A stretch of 64,000 bases of DNA from RGIG3077 sp964490175. GTDB taxonomy: Bacteria > Bacillota > Clostridia > Oscillospirales > Ruminococcaceae. The notes under the pieces were generated by a model that worked only from the letters and a program-made list of their open reading frames with translations, did not search any database and was not told the DNA's origin. Positions 34,531 to 43,394 of the stretch are shown in pieces. The position numbers and the translations under genes were made by a program. The stretch is from NCBI GenBank assembly GCA_964490175.1, contig CAZBAI010000005.1, positions 1 to 64,000 of the forward strand. The letters run 5' to 3'. Numbering within the stretch: the stretch's first letter is position 1; every line of letters starts with the position of its first letter.

Positions 34531-36572
34531 ACGAAACGATAGCTCTTGTCGGCAACCCGAATGTCGGAAAATCCACAGTTTTCAACGCATTAACGGGTCT
34601 TAATCAGCACACGGGGAATTGGACGGGAAAAACCGTCGGAAAAGCTGTGGGCACTTTTTTACACAATAACAGCAGATATCGGATTACGGATTTGCCGGGA
34701 GCATATTCGTTGAAACCGCAATCATTTGAAGAAGAAGTAACTCGTGATTACATCATTTTCGGCAAATATTCAAAGGCCGTTCTCGTTGCGGATTCAACCA
34801 ATCTCAGGCGTAGTTTGATACTGATTTTGCAGGTGCTTGAATTTACCCCAAACGCCGTTATATGTTTGAATTTGTGCGATGAAGCGGCAAAAAAGGGCAT
34901 TGTTACCGATATTGACGAATTAAGTCTTCAGCTGTGCTGCCCCATTGTGCCGACAAGTGCGAAAAAGAAACGCAAAAACGGTCTTGATTCACTTAAAGAA
35001 GCCATCTTCGGCGATATCATAAAATATTCAAAAAAAATCGACTACGGCGAAAAAATCGAAAAAGGCGTGGATATGCTTGAAGATTCATGCAAGCTTTTGT
35101 GCCCGAATATGCCCTCGCGATTTCTTGCGCTTCGCCTTTTGGAAAACGATGAGGGCTTTTTGCAAAAGCTTTGCAAAGAATATTGTCCGCAAGCACATGA
35201 GCTTTTGCAAAAAGCCGAGCTTGTGCGCAATGATATCGGACTTAAATTTGCTGAGATAGGCCATATAATCAACAACGCCGTGATAGAAAGAGCCGAGGAA
35301 ATCGCAAAAATTTGCAGCAAAGTGCCGCCGAAAGCGCACTCAATCGACAGAAAGCTCGATTATATTTTCACATCAAAACAAACGGGAATCCCGATAATGC
35401 TGATAATGCTGCTTTTTATATTTTGGCTGACCGTATTCGGGGCAAACTACCCCTCAAAACTTTTGTCCGATTTATTCACCCATATTATATCCGCCGTGCA
35501 AAAGTCATTTGAAAACGCAAATATAAATCCTTATTTTTCTTCGTTTATATGCGACGGAATACTGTCCGTAATCGGACGTATCGTTTCGGTAATGCTGCCG
35601 CCCATGGCGATTTTCTTTCCGCTTTTCACTATTTGGGAGGACTTCGGCTATCTGCCGAGAGTTGCTTTCAATCTTGACAGAGCTTTTCAAAAAGCCGGCG
35701 TCAGCGGCAAGCAAAGCCTGACAATGTGCATGGGGCTTGGGTGCAATGCCTGCGGAATAACCAACTGCCGCATTATAGATTCTCGGCGTGAACGCTCAAT
35801 CGCCGTAATGACAAACGCTTTTATACCGTGCAACGGCAAGTTTCCGACCATAATCGCAATTGTAACAATGTTTTTCACAAGCGCAGGCGCAGGCAAATTC
35901 ACTTCAAGTATTATTCAGGCGCTGGCGCTGACCGGTGTGCTGATATTAGGCGTGCTTTGCACTCTTTTATGCTCAAAACTGCTTTCAAAAACCGTATATA
36001 AAGGAAAAAGCGAAAGCTTTGCCCTTGAACTGCCGCCCTACCGCACGCCGCAGGCAATAACGGTAATAGTCCGCTCAATACTCGACCGCACCGTATTTGT
36101 ACTGCTAAGGGCGCTGTGCGCCGCCGCACCCGCAGGAGCAATCATTTGGATTTTTGCCAATGTAAATATCGGCGATGCGAGCTTGCTCACGGCGGTTTCG
36201 CAATTTCTCGACCCTTTCGCATCGTTTTTCGGGCTTGACGGAGTAATACTTTTAGGCTTTATATTGGGATTTCCCGCAAACGAAATCGTTTTGCCGATAA
36301 TCATAATGGCATATACCTGCAACGGCACGCTGACCGAATTTTCCGACCTTGGCGCACTCAGGTCGCTTCTTTGCGAAAACGGCTGGAACACCTTGACCGC
36401 AATGTGCACAATAATCTTTTCGCTGCTGCATTTTCCGTGCGCAACCTCGTGCATAACCGTTTTTAAAGAAACACGCAGTATTAAACAAACCTTAGGCGCA
36501 ATGCTTTTGCCCACACTGTTCGGTCTGTGCATATGCGCAATTTTATCTCACACAATTTGCATGATTGCATAA
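34527..36572 (+). CDS. feoB: Ferrous iron transporter B
   Basis: The product has 681 residues from ATG 34527, which overlaps the feoA stop. The GTPase domain has G1 GNPNVGKST (9-17), G3 DLPGAYSL and G4 NLCDEA, in place of the usual NxxD with small change. A helical insertion domain and then eight or so membrane helices follow, with the conserved LGCNACGITNCRI and PCNGKFPTI segments of the pore. It imports Fe(II) across the cytoplasmic membrane. It is slightly shorter than typical FeoB proteins and lacks the C-terminal FeoC-like tail. Confidence 0.97.
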   Translation: MNETIALVGNPNVGKSTVFNALTGLNQHTGNWTGKTVGKAVGTFLHNNSRYRITDLPGAYSLKPQSFEEEVTRDYIIFGKYSKAVLVADSTNLRRSLILILQVLEFTPNAVICLNLCDEAAKKGIVTDIDELSLQLCCPIVPTSAKKKRKNGLDSLKEAIFGDIIKYSKKIDYGEKIEKGVDMLEDSCKLLCPNMPSRFLALRLLENDEGFLQKLCKEYCPQAHELLQKAELVRNDIGLKFAEIGHIINNAVIERAEEIAKICSKVPPKAHSIDRKLDYIFTSKQTGIPIMLIMLLFIFWLTVFGANYPSKLLSDLFTHIISAVQKSFENANINPYFSSFICDGILSVIGRIVSVMLPPMAIFFPLFTIWEDFGYLPRVAFNLDRAFQKAGVSGKQSLTMCMGLGCNACGITNCRIIDSRRERSIAVMTNAFIPCNGKFPTIIAIVTMFFTSAGAGKFTSSIIQALALTGVLILGVLCTLLCSKLLSKTVYKGKSESFALELPPYRTPQAITVIVRSILDRTVFVLLRALCAAAPAGAIIWIFANVNIGDASLLTAVSQFLDPFASFFGLDGVILLGFILGFPANEIVLPIIIMAYTCNGTLTEFSDLGALRSLLCENGWNTLTAMCTIIFSLLHFPCATSCITVFKETRSIKQTLGAMLLPTLFGLCICAILSHTICMIA

Positions 36573-36592
36573 AACCCGAACATTAAAACAAA

Positions 36593-36640
36593 CGCCTGAT
36601 TTGCAATGCAAAAATGCAATCGGGCGATTTTTGTTTTTTT
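36593..36640 (+). terminator. Terminator after feoB
   Basis: CGCCTGATTTGCA (36593-36605) pairs with TGCAATCGGGCG (36615-36626), followed by a T-rich run to 36640. Confidence 0.8.
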
Positions 36641-36643
36641 GAG

Positions 36644-37114
36644 CTAAAGCACTATTTCCATGCATCTTTTTTGAACGCCGAATCCGAATTTTTCATAAAA
36701 CTTCAAAGCGCTTATATTCTTTTCCCAAACATTAAGGGTGATATTATCAAAGCCGTTTTTTCTTGCAAAATTTACGGCATATTCACACAAAAGCGTGCCG
36801 ATATGCCTGCCTCTGTATTGTTCGTCAACGCACAAATCGTCAATATACAGCGTTTTAAGCGCAGTAAGGCTCTCGGTTTCCGGTCTGTATAATTTTACGC
36901 AAAATACATAGCCGAGCACGGTGTTTTCTTCGTCAACGCAGACAAAAATCGGGCGCATATCATCATTTATAATTTCTTTGAGCTGCAAATCCGTATATTT
37001 TTTCGCATTTGCTTTAAACAAATCGGGTCGCCCCACGCTGTGCAGCTGCTGAACCTGATACAAAAGCTCGTTTATTCTTTCACAATCGTCCAAAACGGCA
37101 CGTCTTATTTCCAT
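36644..37114 (-). CDS. GNAT-family N-acetyltransferase
   Basis: This 156-residue GNAT domain starts MEIRRAVLDDCERINELL. The acetyl-CoA loop is EQYRGRHIGTLLCEYA near residues 99-114, and the motif B end is NISALKFYEKFGF. It should transfer an acetyl group from acetyl-CoA, with protein N-termini, amines or antibiotics as possible acceptors; the substrate is unknown. It converges with feoB and stands alone. Confidence 0.88.
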   Translation of the reverse strand: MEIRRAVLDDCERINELLYQVQQLHSVGRPDLFKANAKKYTDLQLKEIINDDMRPIFVCVDEENTVLGYVFCVKLYRPETESLTALKTLYIDDLCVDEQYRGRHIGTLLCEYAVNFARKNGFDNITLNVWEKNISALKFYEKFGFGVQKRCMEIVL

Positions 37115-37200
37115 TTAATACATCCTGCCTTTCAATAATAAAGCTACATTCGTATTTTACACACCGAAATAAAATATGTCAACTTTTTTTGAAAACCGTA

Positions 37201-37230
37201 TTGACATATGGGTTTTAGCGATGATATAAT
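37201..37230 (+). promoter_or_regulatory. Promoter of GH9 gene
   Basis: TTGACA (37201-37206), an 18-base spacer and TATAAT (37225-37230), 36 bases before the start codon. Confidence 0.85.
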
Positions 37231-37266
37231 GTGCAAAACTTTTGAATTTTTAAGGTGATTTATAAT

Positions 37267-38976
37267 ATGGATAAAAAGTATTTTTCACGAAATATACCCA
37301 AAATCAGGGAATTTGATAAGGATATTTTCGTAAATCAGGCAGGATATCACGAAAAGCGCCGAAAAGTCGCAATAATCAAATCAAAATGCGATGAATTTTT
37401 CGTAAAAGACGAAAACGGCTGTATAAAATATCGCTCCGATACAGTGCATTTCGGAATTGACAAAGATTCGCAAGATGATATATATATTGCGGATTTTTCC
37501 GAATTTTGCCAAATCGGGCGCTATTTTATCGAAACCGACACAAAAAAGCGCTCTGTTGCATTTAAAATATCAAACAACTGCTGTGACAAAACCTTTGACG
37601 ATGTTTGCAAAGCGTTTTATTTTCTGCGTTGCGGAACAAGCCTTGACAAAATCCATGCCGGCAAATTCTCGCACCCATGCTGTCATAAAAATGCGGCAAT
37701 CGAATGGTCAAACCGCAATGTATCGCTTGATGTGAGCGGCGGCTGGCATGATGCGGGCGATTACGGTCGATATGTCACGGCAGGCGCTTGCGCTTTGGCG
37801 CATATTCTTTTTGCATACAGGCTGTTTCCGCAAGTGTTTGACAAACAAAATCTCAACATTCCCGAAAGCGGCGAAAATATGCCGGATATGCTCTGCGAAT
37901 GCCGCTATGAGCTTGACTGGCTTTTGAAAATGCAAAAAAGCAACGGAAGCGTTTATCACAAGGCAACCACAATGCGCCATGCGCCTTTTATAATGCCGCA
38001 ATGCGACTTGCAGCAAATGTATTTGTTTGATATATCTTCAATGGCAACGGCTGATTTTGCCGCAATCTGCGCCCTTTCATCACGCATTTATTCGCAATTT
38101 GACAAAGAATATTCGCAAAAGCTTTTGTGCGCTTCGCTCAAAGCATATGCATTTCTCGAAAAAAATCCGCAATTTATAGGATTTGAAAATCCGCCCGGGT
38201 GTGATACCGGCGTTTACGGTGAAAGCGACGATACCGACAACCGATTTTGGGCGGCAACCGAGCTTTTTTGCACAACGAACACTAAAAAATATCATGATGA
38301 TATGAAAATTATGCTGAAGAAAAACAACTTTTCCCACACTGCCTTAGGCTATGGCGCAACGGGCGGACTTGGCGCATTTTCATATATCTTCGACGCAAAA
38401 AATCCCGATTTATCTTTGCTTTCTCACTTTAAAAACGAATTTATCGGCAATTGCGAAAAATCTGCCGCACTTTCCGACAAATGCGGCTACGGCGCCGCAA
38501 TGGAAACCCGTGACTGGTGCTGGGGCAGCAATATGAATATCGCAAAAAGGGCAATGATATTTATTATCGCCGATAAAATAGAGGAAAAAGACCGCTTTGA
38601 GAAATACGCCTGCGCCCAGTTTGATTATCTTCTCGGCATAAACGCCACCGGATTTAGTTTTATAACTCAAAACGGCGAATTTTCGGCAAATTACCCCCAC
38701 TTGCGCCCGGCATACGCCGACGGAATCGAGCAGTGCATTCCCGGAATGGTCTGCGGCGGTCCGAACCGTTTTCCCGCAGACAGCGACGCAAAGCTTTTGC
38801 TAAAGCCCGAAACTGCGCCGGCAAAATGCTATGTTGACGATGTCGGGTGCTATTCGCTCAACGAAATTACAATATATTGGAACTCGCCCGTCGTTTTTTT
38901 GTGCGCATACATTAAAGATAAATTTAAAGGGCAAAGCAATGACATAAGCACAAATCAAGAGCGGGATATTTGTTGA
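37267..38976 (+). CDS. Glycoside hydrolase family 9, apparently cytoplasmic
   Basis: The product has 569 residues from ATG 37267, with AAGGTGAT upstream. An N-terminal Ig-like domain (about 20-105; VNQAGYHEKRRKVA start) precedes a GH9 (alpha/alpha)6 barrel. GGWHDAGDYGRYV holds the catalytic Asp pair (D162, D165), and NEITIYWNSP near the C-terminus holds the acid Glu (about 533). GH9 enzymes invert beta-1,4-glucan or related bonds. There is no signal peptide, no carbohydrate-binding module and no dockerin, so it probably acts inside the cell on imported oligosaccharides. It has its own promoter and no sugar transporter beside it. Confidence 0.92.
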   Translation: MDKKYFSRNIPKIREFDKDIFVNQAGYHEKRRKVAIIKSKCDEFFVKDENGCIKYRSDTVHFGIDKDSQDDIYIADFSEFCQIGRYFIETDTKKRSVAFKISNNCCDKTFDDVCKAFYFLRCGTSLDKIHAGKFSHPCCHKNAAIEWSNRNVSLDVSGGWHDAGDYGRYVTAGACALAHILFAYRLFPQVFDKQNLNIPESGENMPDMLCECRYELDWLLKMQKSNGSVYHKATTMRHAPFIMPQCDLQQMYLFDISSMATADFAAICALSSRIYSQFDKEYSQKLLCASLKAYAFLEKNPQFIGFENPPGCDTGVYGESDDTDNRFWAATELFCTTNTKKYHDDMKIMLKKNNFSHTALGYGATGGLGAFSYIFDAKNPDLSLLSHFKNEFIGNCEKSAALSDKCGYGAAMETRDWCWGSNMNIAKRAMIFIIADKIEEKDRFEKYACAQFDYLLGINATGFSFITQNGEFSANYPHLRPAYADGIEQCIPGMVCGGPNRFPADSDAKLLLKPETAPAKCYVDDVGCYSLNEITIYWNSPVVFLCAYIKDKFKGQSNDISTNQERDIC

Positions 38977-39012
38977 ATCTGACAAAATACAACATGTAAT
39001 TGCCGTTTTTTG

Positions 39013-39041
39013 TTGAAATTCGACCCGATATGTGATATACT
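39013..39041 (+). promoter_or_regulatory. Promoter of purine permease gene
   Basis: TTGAAA (39013-39018), a 17-base spacer and TATACT (39036-39041). The leader is only about 25 bases, too short for a purine riboswitch. Confidence 0.85.
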
Positions 39042-39073
39042 CAAAACACATTATAAATTTTAGGAGGAAATTT

Positions 39074-40498
39074 ATGGAAAAGCTTTTTAAGCTAAAGCAG
39101 AACGGGACAAGCGTTCGTACCGAAATTCTCGCCGGTCTGACGACCTTTATGACAATGGCGTACATCATCGCTTTGAACCCGAATCTGCTCACTAATTTCG
39201 GTGCGGAAGGCACCGAGCTTTGGAACGGCGTATTCATGTCAACCTGCATTGCATCGGCTATTGCTATGTTCTGCATGGCATTTTTGGCAAACAAACCGTT
39301 CTGTCTTGCCCCGGGAATGGGTCTTAACAGCTTCTTTGCGGTTGTTGTCGGAAACATCGTTTCCATAACAGGCATGAGCTATGTTGAATCATTCCACGCA
39401 GGACTTGTAATCATTCTCATTGAGGGTATAGTTTTCCTTATTCTCTCATTCTTGAACGTGCGTGAAAAAATCGTTGATGCGATTCCCTTGGGCGTGCGTT
39501 TGGGCATTTCTCCCGCAATCGGACTTATGCTTATGAACATCGGCTTCGGCTCAAATGCAGGCGTATATTCCGAAAACGGCGGTCCTTTCTATCTTATGAG
39601 AGATTTCTTCGGCGCACTCACTCCGAGTGTTGCAAAAGAAGCAATGGGCTCGGGTTATAACCAAATGCTCTTAAACGTTGTAACAACATTTATCGGTCTT
39701 TTTGTAATCATTGCACTGGCACAGCGCAAGATCAAGGCTTCCGTGCTTATCGGAATGCTCGCCGCTTCTGTTGCAAACTGGGCAGGACAGGCTATATTCC
39801 TTGACACCAACCCCTTCAGCTCGCTCAAAAGCGCATCGTTTGTGCCGCCCTTTAAGGATATGATGGACACAACATTCTTCACCTTTGATTTCAAAGGTCT
39901 GTTTGAAATCGGCTGGTTCACCGCAATCACCCTTATAATCACATTCTGCATGATTGATATGTTCGATACGATAGGCACTCTCGTCGGCACCGCTTCACGT
40001 GCGAATATGCTCGATGAAAAAGGAAATATGCCCAACATGAAGGAAGCGCTCATTTCCGACGCTATCGGCACGATTGCAGGTGCGTGCACAGGTACATCTA
40101 CCGTAACAACATTTGTTGAATCCGCAGCAGGCGTTGAGGCAGGCGGCAGAACAGGTCTTACCTCGCTGACAACAGGTTTGCTCTTCCTTGCTTGCATTTT
40201 CATCGCACCTATTGCCGCAATCATTCCGGCAGCCGCAACATCTTCCGCATTGATTTACGTCGGCGTGCTTATGCTTATGGGTCTGAAAAACGTAGACTTT
40301 GATGACCTTGAACAAATCGTTCCCGTAGCAATCATGCTCATCGGTATGCCTATTTCCGGCTCAATCGGTCACGCTATCGGTCTTGGATTGATTTCCTATA
40401 CATTCATCAAAGTATTTAACGGAAAATTCAAAGAGGTTTCGGTGCTGACTTATGTTATCTCCGCACTGTTCCTCGTAAAATTCTTCCTCATTGCCTAA
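39074..40498 (+). CDS. NCS2-family purine permease
   Basis: The product has 474 residues from ATG 39074, right after AGGAGG. It has the AzgA-type start (TEILAGLTTFMTMAYIIALNP), about 12-14 hydrophobic helices, and the conserved SPAIGLMLMNIGFG and SDAIGTIAGACTGTSTVTTFVES motifs. It should import hypoxanthine, adenine or guanine with protons. The gene is monocistronic, between its own promoter and terminator. Confidence 0.93.
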   Translation: MEKLFKLKQNGTSVRTEILAGLTTFMTMAYIIALNPNLLTNFGAEGTELWNGVFMSTCIASAIAMFCMAFLANKPFCLAPGMGLNSFFAVVVGNIVSITGMSYVESFHAGLVIILIEGIVFLILSFLNVREKIVDAIPLGVRLGISPAIGLMLMNIGFGSNAGVYSENGGPFYLMRDFFGALTPSVAKEAMGSGYNQMLLNVVTTFIGLFVIIALAQRKIKASVLIGMLAASVANWAGQAIFLDTNPFSSLKSASFVPPFKDMMDTTFFTFDFKGLFEIGWFTAITLIITFCMIDMFDTIGTLVGTASRANMLDEKGNMPNMKEALISDAIGTIAGACTGTSTVTTFVESAAGVEAGGRTGLTSLTTGLLFLACIFIAPIAAIIPAAATSSALIYVGVLMLMGLKNVDFDDLEQIVPVAIMLIGMPISGSIGHAIGLGLISYTFIKVFNGKFKEVSVLTYVISALFLVKFFLIA

Positions 40499-40526
40499 AT
40501 TTTGGCATTTATTTTTCAAAACGCAC

Positions 40527-40570
40527 AAGTCGGCTTTGCTTTTTTTCAAAAAGGCAGAGCCGACTTTTTT
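40527..40570 (+). terminator. Terminator after purine permease
   Basis: AAGTCGGCTTTGC (40527-40539) pairs with GCAGAGCCGACTT (40554-40566), ending in TTTTTT. Confidence 0.85.
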
Positions 40571-40602
40571 GGAGTATTGAGCATACATTATGTCAAATTG
40601 AC

Positions 40603-40631
40603 TTGACAACTTCACTGCAAAAGCGTATAAT
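40603..40631 (+). promoter_or_regulatory. Promoter of the 83-residue gene
   Basis: TTGACA (40603-40608), a 17-base spacer and TATAAT (40626-40631): a consensus promoter 36 bases before the ATG. Confidence 0.9.
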
Positions 40632-40667
40632 AAAGGTACTGAATTTAATTTTTAAGGAGAATTTGCA

Positions 40668-40919
40668 ATGATTGAATTTAAATTTGATACTCAGCTTTTG
40701 ATTGAGGGTCACGACCTTGACGAGGACACAATAAACGATTATTTTGAAAAAAATTTCAACGGTGACTGCCTTTTGGCTGTGGGCGATGAGGATTTGATAA
40801 AAATTCACTATCACACAAACGAACCGTGGAAAGTGCTTGAATATTGCGCTTCGCTCGGCGATATACACGATATCGTTGTTGAAAATATGGCACGTCAAAG
40901 CGAGGATTTGCACGGTTGA
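40668..40919 (+). CDS. Stand-alone FakA/DAK-like domain protein
   Basis: The protein has 83 residues. GDCLLAVGDEDLIKIHYHTNEPWKVLEYCASLGD and VENMARQ closely match, from memory, the middle domain of the fatty acid kinase FakA (YloV) family. The ATP-binding DAK2 domain and C-terminal domain are absent, so it cannot itself be a kinase. A consensus promoter, AAGGAG ribosome binding site and terminator surround it, so it looks like a real single gene and not a fragment. It may bind a FakB-like partner or regulate FakA; this is inferred. Confidence 0.75.
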   Translation: MIEFKFDTQLLIEGHDLDEDTINDYFEKNFNGDCLLAVGDEDLIKIHYHTNEPWKVLEYCASLGDIHDIVVENMARQSEDLHG

Positions 40920-40931
40920 GCTTTCAAAATT

Positions 40932-40973
40932 CGCCCACAGGTAAGCTTTAATGCCGCCTGCGGGCGTTTTTTT
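40932..40973 (+). terminator. Terminator after the 83-residue gene
   Basis: CGCCCACAGG (40932-40941) pairs with CCTGCGGGCG (40957-40966), followed by TTTTTTT. Confidence 0.85.
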
Positions 40974-41058
40974 GCGCATTTGTTTGCATAAATTAAAGCA
41001 AATTCAGACCCTATTACAGTGCAAAATAACAGAAAATTTATTTTTTTTCAAATAGCTA

Positions 41059-41087
41059 TTGACTATGGACTTTGATTTGGATATAAT
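41059..41087 (+). promoter_or_regulatory. Promoter of potABCD
   Basis: TTGACT (41059-41064), a 17-base spacer and TATAAT (41082-41087), about 350 bases before potA. Confidence 0.8.
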
Positions 41088-41091
41088 TAAG

Positions 41092-41435
41092 TTTATACTG
41101 TGTCGAAATATAGCACAGTCACGACCGTGAGTATAGGCATGGCTTGCGGTTGATATAACTTATGCTTTTTGCATCTGTGCCAACATCATCAAAAAATTTA
41201 ATATTAAAGATGTAAACAAACGGACAGTTCTCATATATTGTCATTTTCAATATAGCAGGAACCGTTGTGCTTTTTAAAGGCACTTGAGAAACCGTATGCT
41301 GCAGTCGGTAAAGCTTTGGCTTTTCCGATATGTAACAACTCTTTGCGGAGGCTGCGGTTAGTCCGATTGTTGGGTTCGCGCAGAGCTGCTATGACGGCAA
41401 TACGCGGTCTTTTCAAGCCGCAAAGGGGGATGCAA
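41092..41435 (+). ncRNA. Long structured leader of potABCD (candidate regulatory RNA)
   Basis: Between the promoter and potA lie about 345 bases with no supported ORF and many stems: ACTGTG/CACAGT (41097-41119), GGCA/TGCC (41136-41181), TATATTG/CAATATA inside a longer arm (41220-41265), TCGG-AAGC/GCTT-CCGA (41305-41328) and an 8-bp pair CTTTGCGG/CCGCAAAG closing 41341-41425. GCGG at 41404-41407 can pair with the same CCGC (41418-41421), so two folds exclude each other next to the AAAGGGGG ribosome binding site. I do not recognise a known riboswitch class. A polyamine- or metabolite-responsive switch or an sRNA fused to the leader is possible. Confidence 0.5.
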
Positions 41436-41439
41436 AAAT

Positions 41440-42567
41440 ATGGAAAAAAATAATAAATTGATTGAATTGAAAAACATCGTCGTTGAGTTTGACGGTGAAC
41501 GGGTCATCGATGACATGAGCCTTTATATCGGTGACGGTGAATTTATCACACTGCTCGGGTGCTCCGGCTGTGGCAAAACAACCACACTGCGAGTGATTGC
41601 GGGCTTTATTACTCCACAAAGCGGAGAGGTGTTTTTTGATTCAAAAAACATCAATGGTGTTCCGCCTTATAAAAGGTCGGTCAACACCATTTTTCAACGT
41701 TACGCACTTTTTCCGAATTATAATGTTTATGACAACATCGCTTTCGGTTTGCGTGTAAACAAAGTGCCCGAAAAGGAAATCGAACAAAGAGTTGCCGAAA
41801 TGCTCAAGCTTGTGAATTTGCAGGGCTTTGAAAAGCGAAGCATAACCAAGCTTTCCGGCGGTCAGCAGCAGCGTGTCGCAATAGCGAGAGCCGTAATCAA
41901 CCGACCTAAGGTTTTGCTGCTTGACGAGCCTTTGGCGGCGCTTGATTTGAAGCTGCGCAAGGATATGCAAAAGGAGCTTAAAAATATTCAGCGCCAGTTG
42001 GGAATAACGTTTATTTATGTAACGCACGATCAGGAAGAAGCGCTTTCGATGTCCGATACGGTCGTTGTTATGCACGAGGGAAAAATACAGCAAATCGGCA
42101 AACCTGTTGATATTTACAATGAGCCGAAAAATGCTTTTGTGGCTGATTTTATCGGCGAAAGTAATATCATTGACGGCGTTATGGAAGACGACTTTAAGGT
42201 AAGGCTTGACGGCAGAAGCTTTGAATGTCTTGACAAAGGCTTTGCCAAGGGCGAACCTGTCGATGTTGTGATAAGACCCGAAGATGTCGATATCGTGCCC
42301 GCAGGCAGCGGTATGCTGCGAGGCGTTATAAAATCGGTTACATTCAGGGGCGTGCACTTTGAAATACTTATTGACGTGCAAAACTTTATGTGGATGATTC
42401 AAACAACCGACGAATATCAAGAGGGTCAGGAGGTTGATTTGAAAATCGACCCGGAGGCAATACATATAATGAAAAAATCCAAATACTCCGGACAGTTCGG
42501 CGATTACAGCACGTACAGCGACGAAATGGACGCATTAAGCGACGCTACGGAGGAATATGACGAATGA
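41440..42567 (+). CDS. potA: Spermidine/putrescine ABC transporter ATPase
   Basis: This 375-residue ATPase has Walker A GCSGCGKTT (40-48), signature LSGGQQQRVAIARA and Walker B LLLDEPLAALD. A C-terminal TOBE-like regulatory domain (about 240-350, with DVVIRPEDVDIV) is typical of PotA/CysA-type importers. The promoter and long leader lie upstream, and the stop overlaps potB by four bases. It powers polyamine import. Confidence 0.95.
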   Translation: MEKNNKLIELKNIVVEFDGERVIDDMSLYIGDGEFITLLGCSGCGKTTTLRVIAGFITPQSGEVFFDSKNINGVPPYKRSVNTIFQRYALFPNYNVYDNIAFGLRVNKVPEKEIEQRVAEMLKLVNLQGFEKRSITKLSGGQQQRVAIARAVINRPKVLLLDEPLAALDLKLRKDMQKELKNIQRQLGITFIYVTHDQEEALSMSDTVVVMHEGKIQQIGKPVDIYNEPKNAFVADFIGESNIIDGVMEDDFKVRLDGRSFECLDKGFAKGEPVDVVIRPEDVDIVPAGSGMLRGVIKSVTFRGVHFEILIDVQNFMWMIQTTDEYQEGQEVDLKIDPEAIHIMKKSKYSGQFGDYSTYSDEMDALSDATEEYDE

Positions 42568-43394
42568 ACAAAAGGCTCAACATAAAACAGCTTTTGCTGA
42601 ATGCGCCCTATACGCTGTGGGCTGCCGTGTTTGTCGTGGTTCCGCTTTTGTTTGTGGCGTATTATGCCTTTACCGACCCTTACGGCAATTTCACGCTTGA
42701 AAATTTGTCAAACCTAAGCAAGTACGCAAACGTTTTCAAAAAATCGCTGCTGTATTCGGTAATCGCAACGGTGATCACACTGCTTATCGCCTATCCGTTT
42801 GCTTATTTTATGAGCAAAAAAAGCGCAAATGTGCAGCGTGTTCAAATGATGCTCGTAATGCTTCCGATGTGGATGAATCTGCTTATAAGAACCTATTCTT
42901 GGACGCTTATTTTAGAGCGCAACGGCATTATCAACAATTTTCTCTCAATATTCGGGATTGAACCTTTAAGACTTATCGGAACGCCGGGAGCTGTTATATT
43001 GGGTATGATTTATAACTATCTTCCGTATATGATTTTGCCGATTTACACGGTGCTTTCAAAAATCGATACATCGATTCTCGAAGCCGCCGAGGATTTGGGT
43101 TGCAACAGCTTTAACACGTTCCGCAGAGTTGTTCTTCCGCTTAGCATAAGCGGTGTTGTTTCCGGCGTAATTATGGTGTTTGTGCCCTCGGTAAGCACTT
43201 TTTACATTTCGCAGAAATTAGGCAGTGAATCCGAATGGCTTATCGGCGACAATATCGAATATTTGATAAAATCCACAACCGACGGAATGAATGTTGCCGC
43301 CGCACTTTCGCTTGTTCTTATGATAATAATTCTCGCAAGCATGGCGATTATGAACAAATTTACAGATTCAAATGACGGAGGTATGATAGTATGA
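42564..43394 (+). CDS. potB: Spermidine/putrescine ABC permease
   Basis: This 276-residue binding-protein-dependent permease has about six helices and the EAA loop EAAEDLGCNSFNTFRRVVLPLSISG that contacts the ATPase. The order and overlaps (ATGA with potA and with potC) identify it as PotB. Confidence 0.94.
   Translation: MNKRLNIKQLLLNAPYTLWAAVFVVVPLLFVAYYAFTDPYGNFTLENLSNLSKYANVFKKSLLYSVIATVITLLIAYPFAYFMSKKSANVQRVQMMLVMLPMWMNLLIRTYSWTLILERNGIINNFLSIFGIEPLRLIGTPGAVILGMIYNYLPYMILPIYTVLSKIDTSILEAAEDLGCNSFNTFRRVVLPLSISGVVSGVIMVFVPSVSTFYISQKLGSESEWLIGDNIEYLIKSTTDGMNVAAALSLVLMIIILASMAIMNKFTDSNDGGMIV

Noticed and set aside
39042..39073. Purine riboswitch before the NCS2 permease
   Set aside because: The leader from the predicted promoter is only about 25 to 30 bases.
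41265..41453. Small ORF of about 62 codons in the potA leader
   Set aside because: It starts without a ribosome binding site, has a composition unlike the local genes, and overlaps the structured region and potA start.
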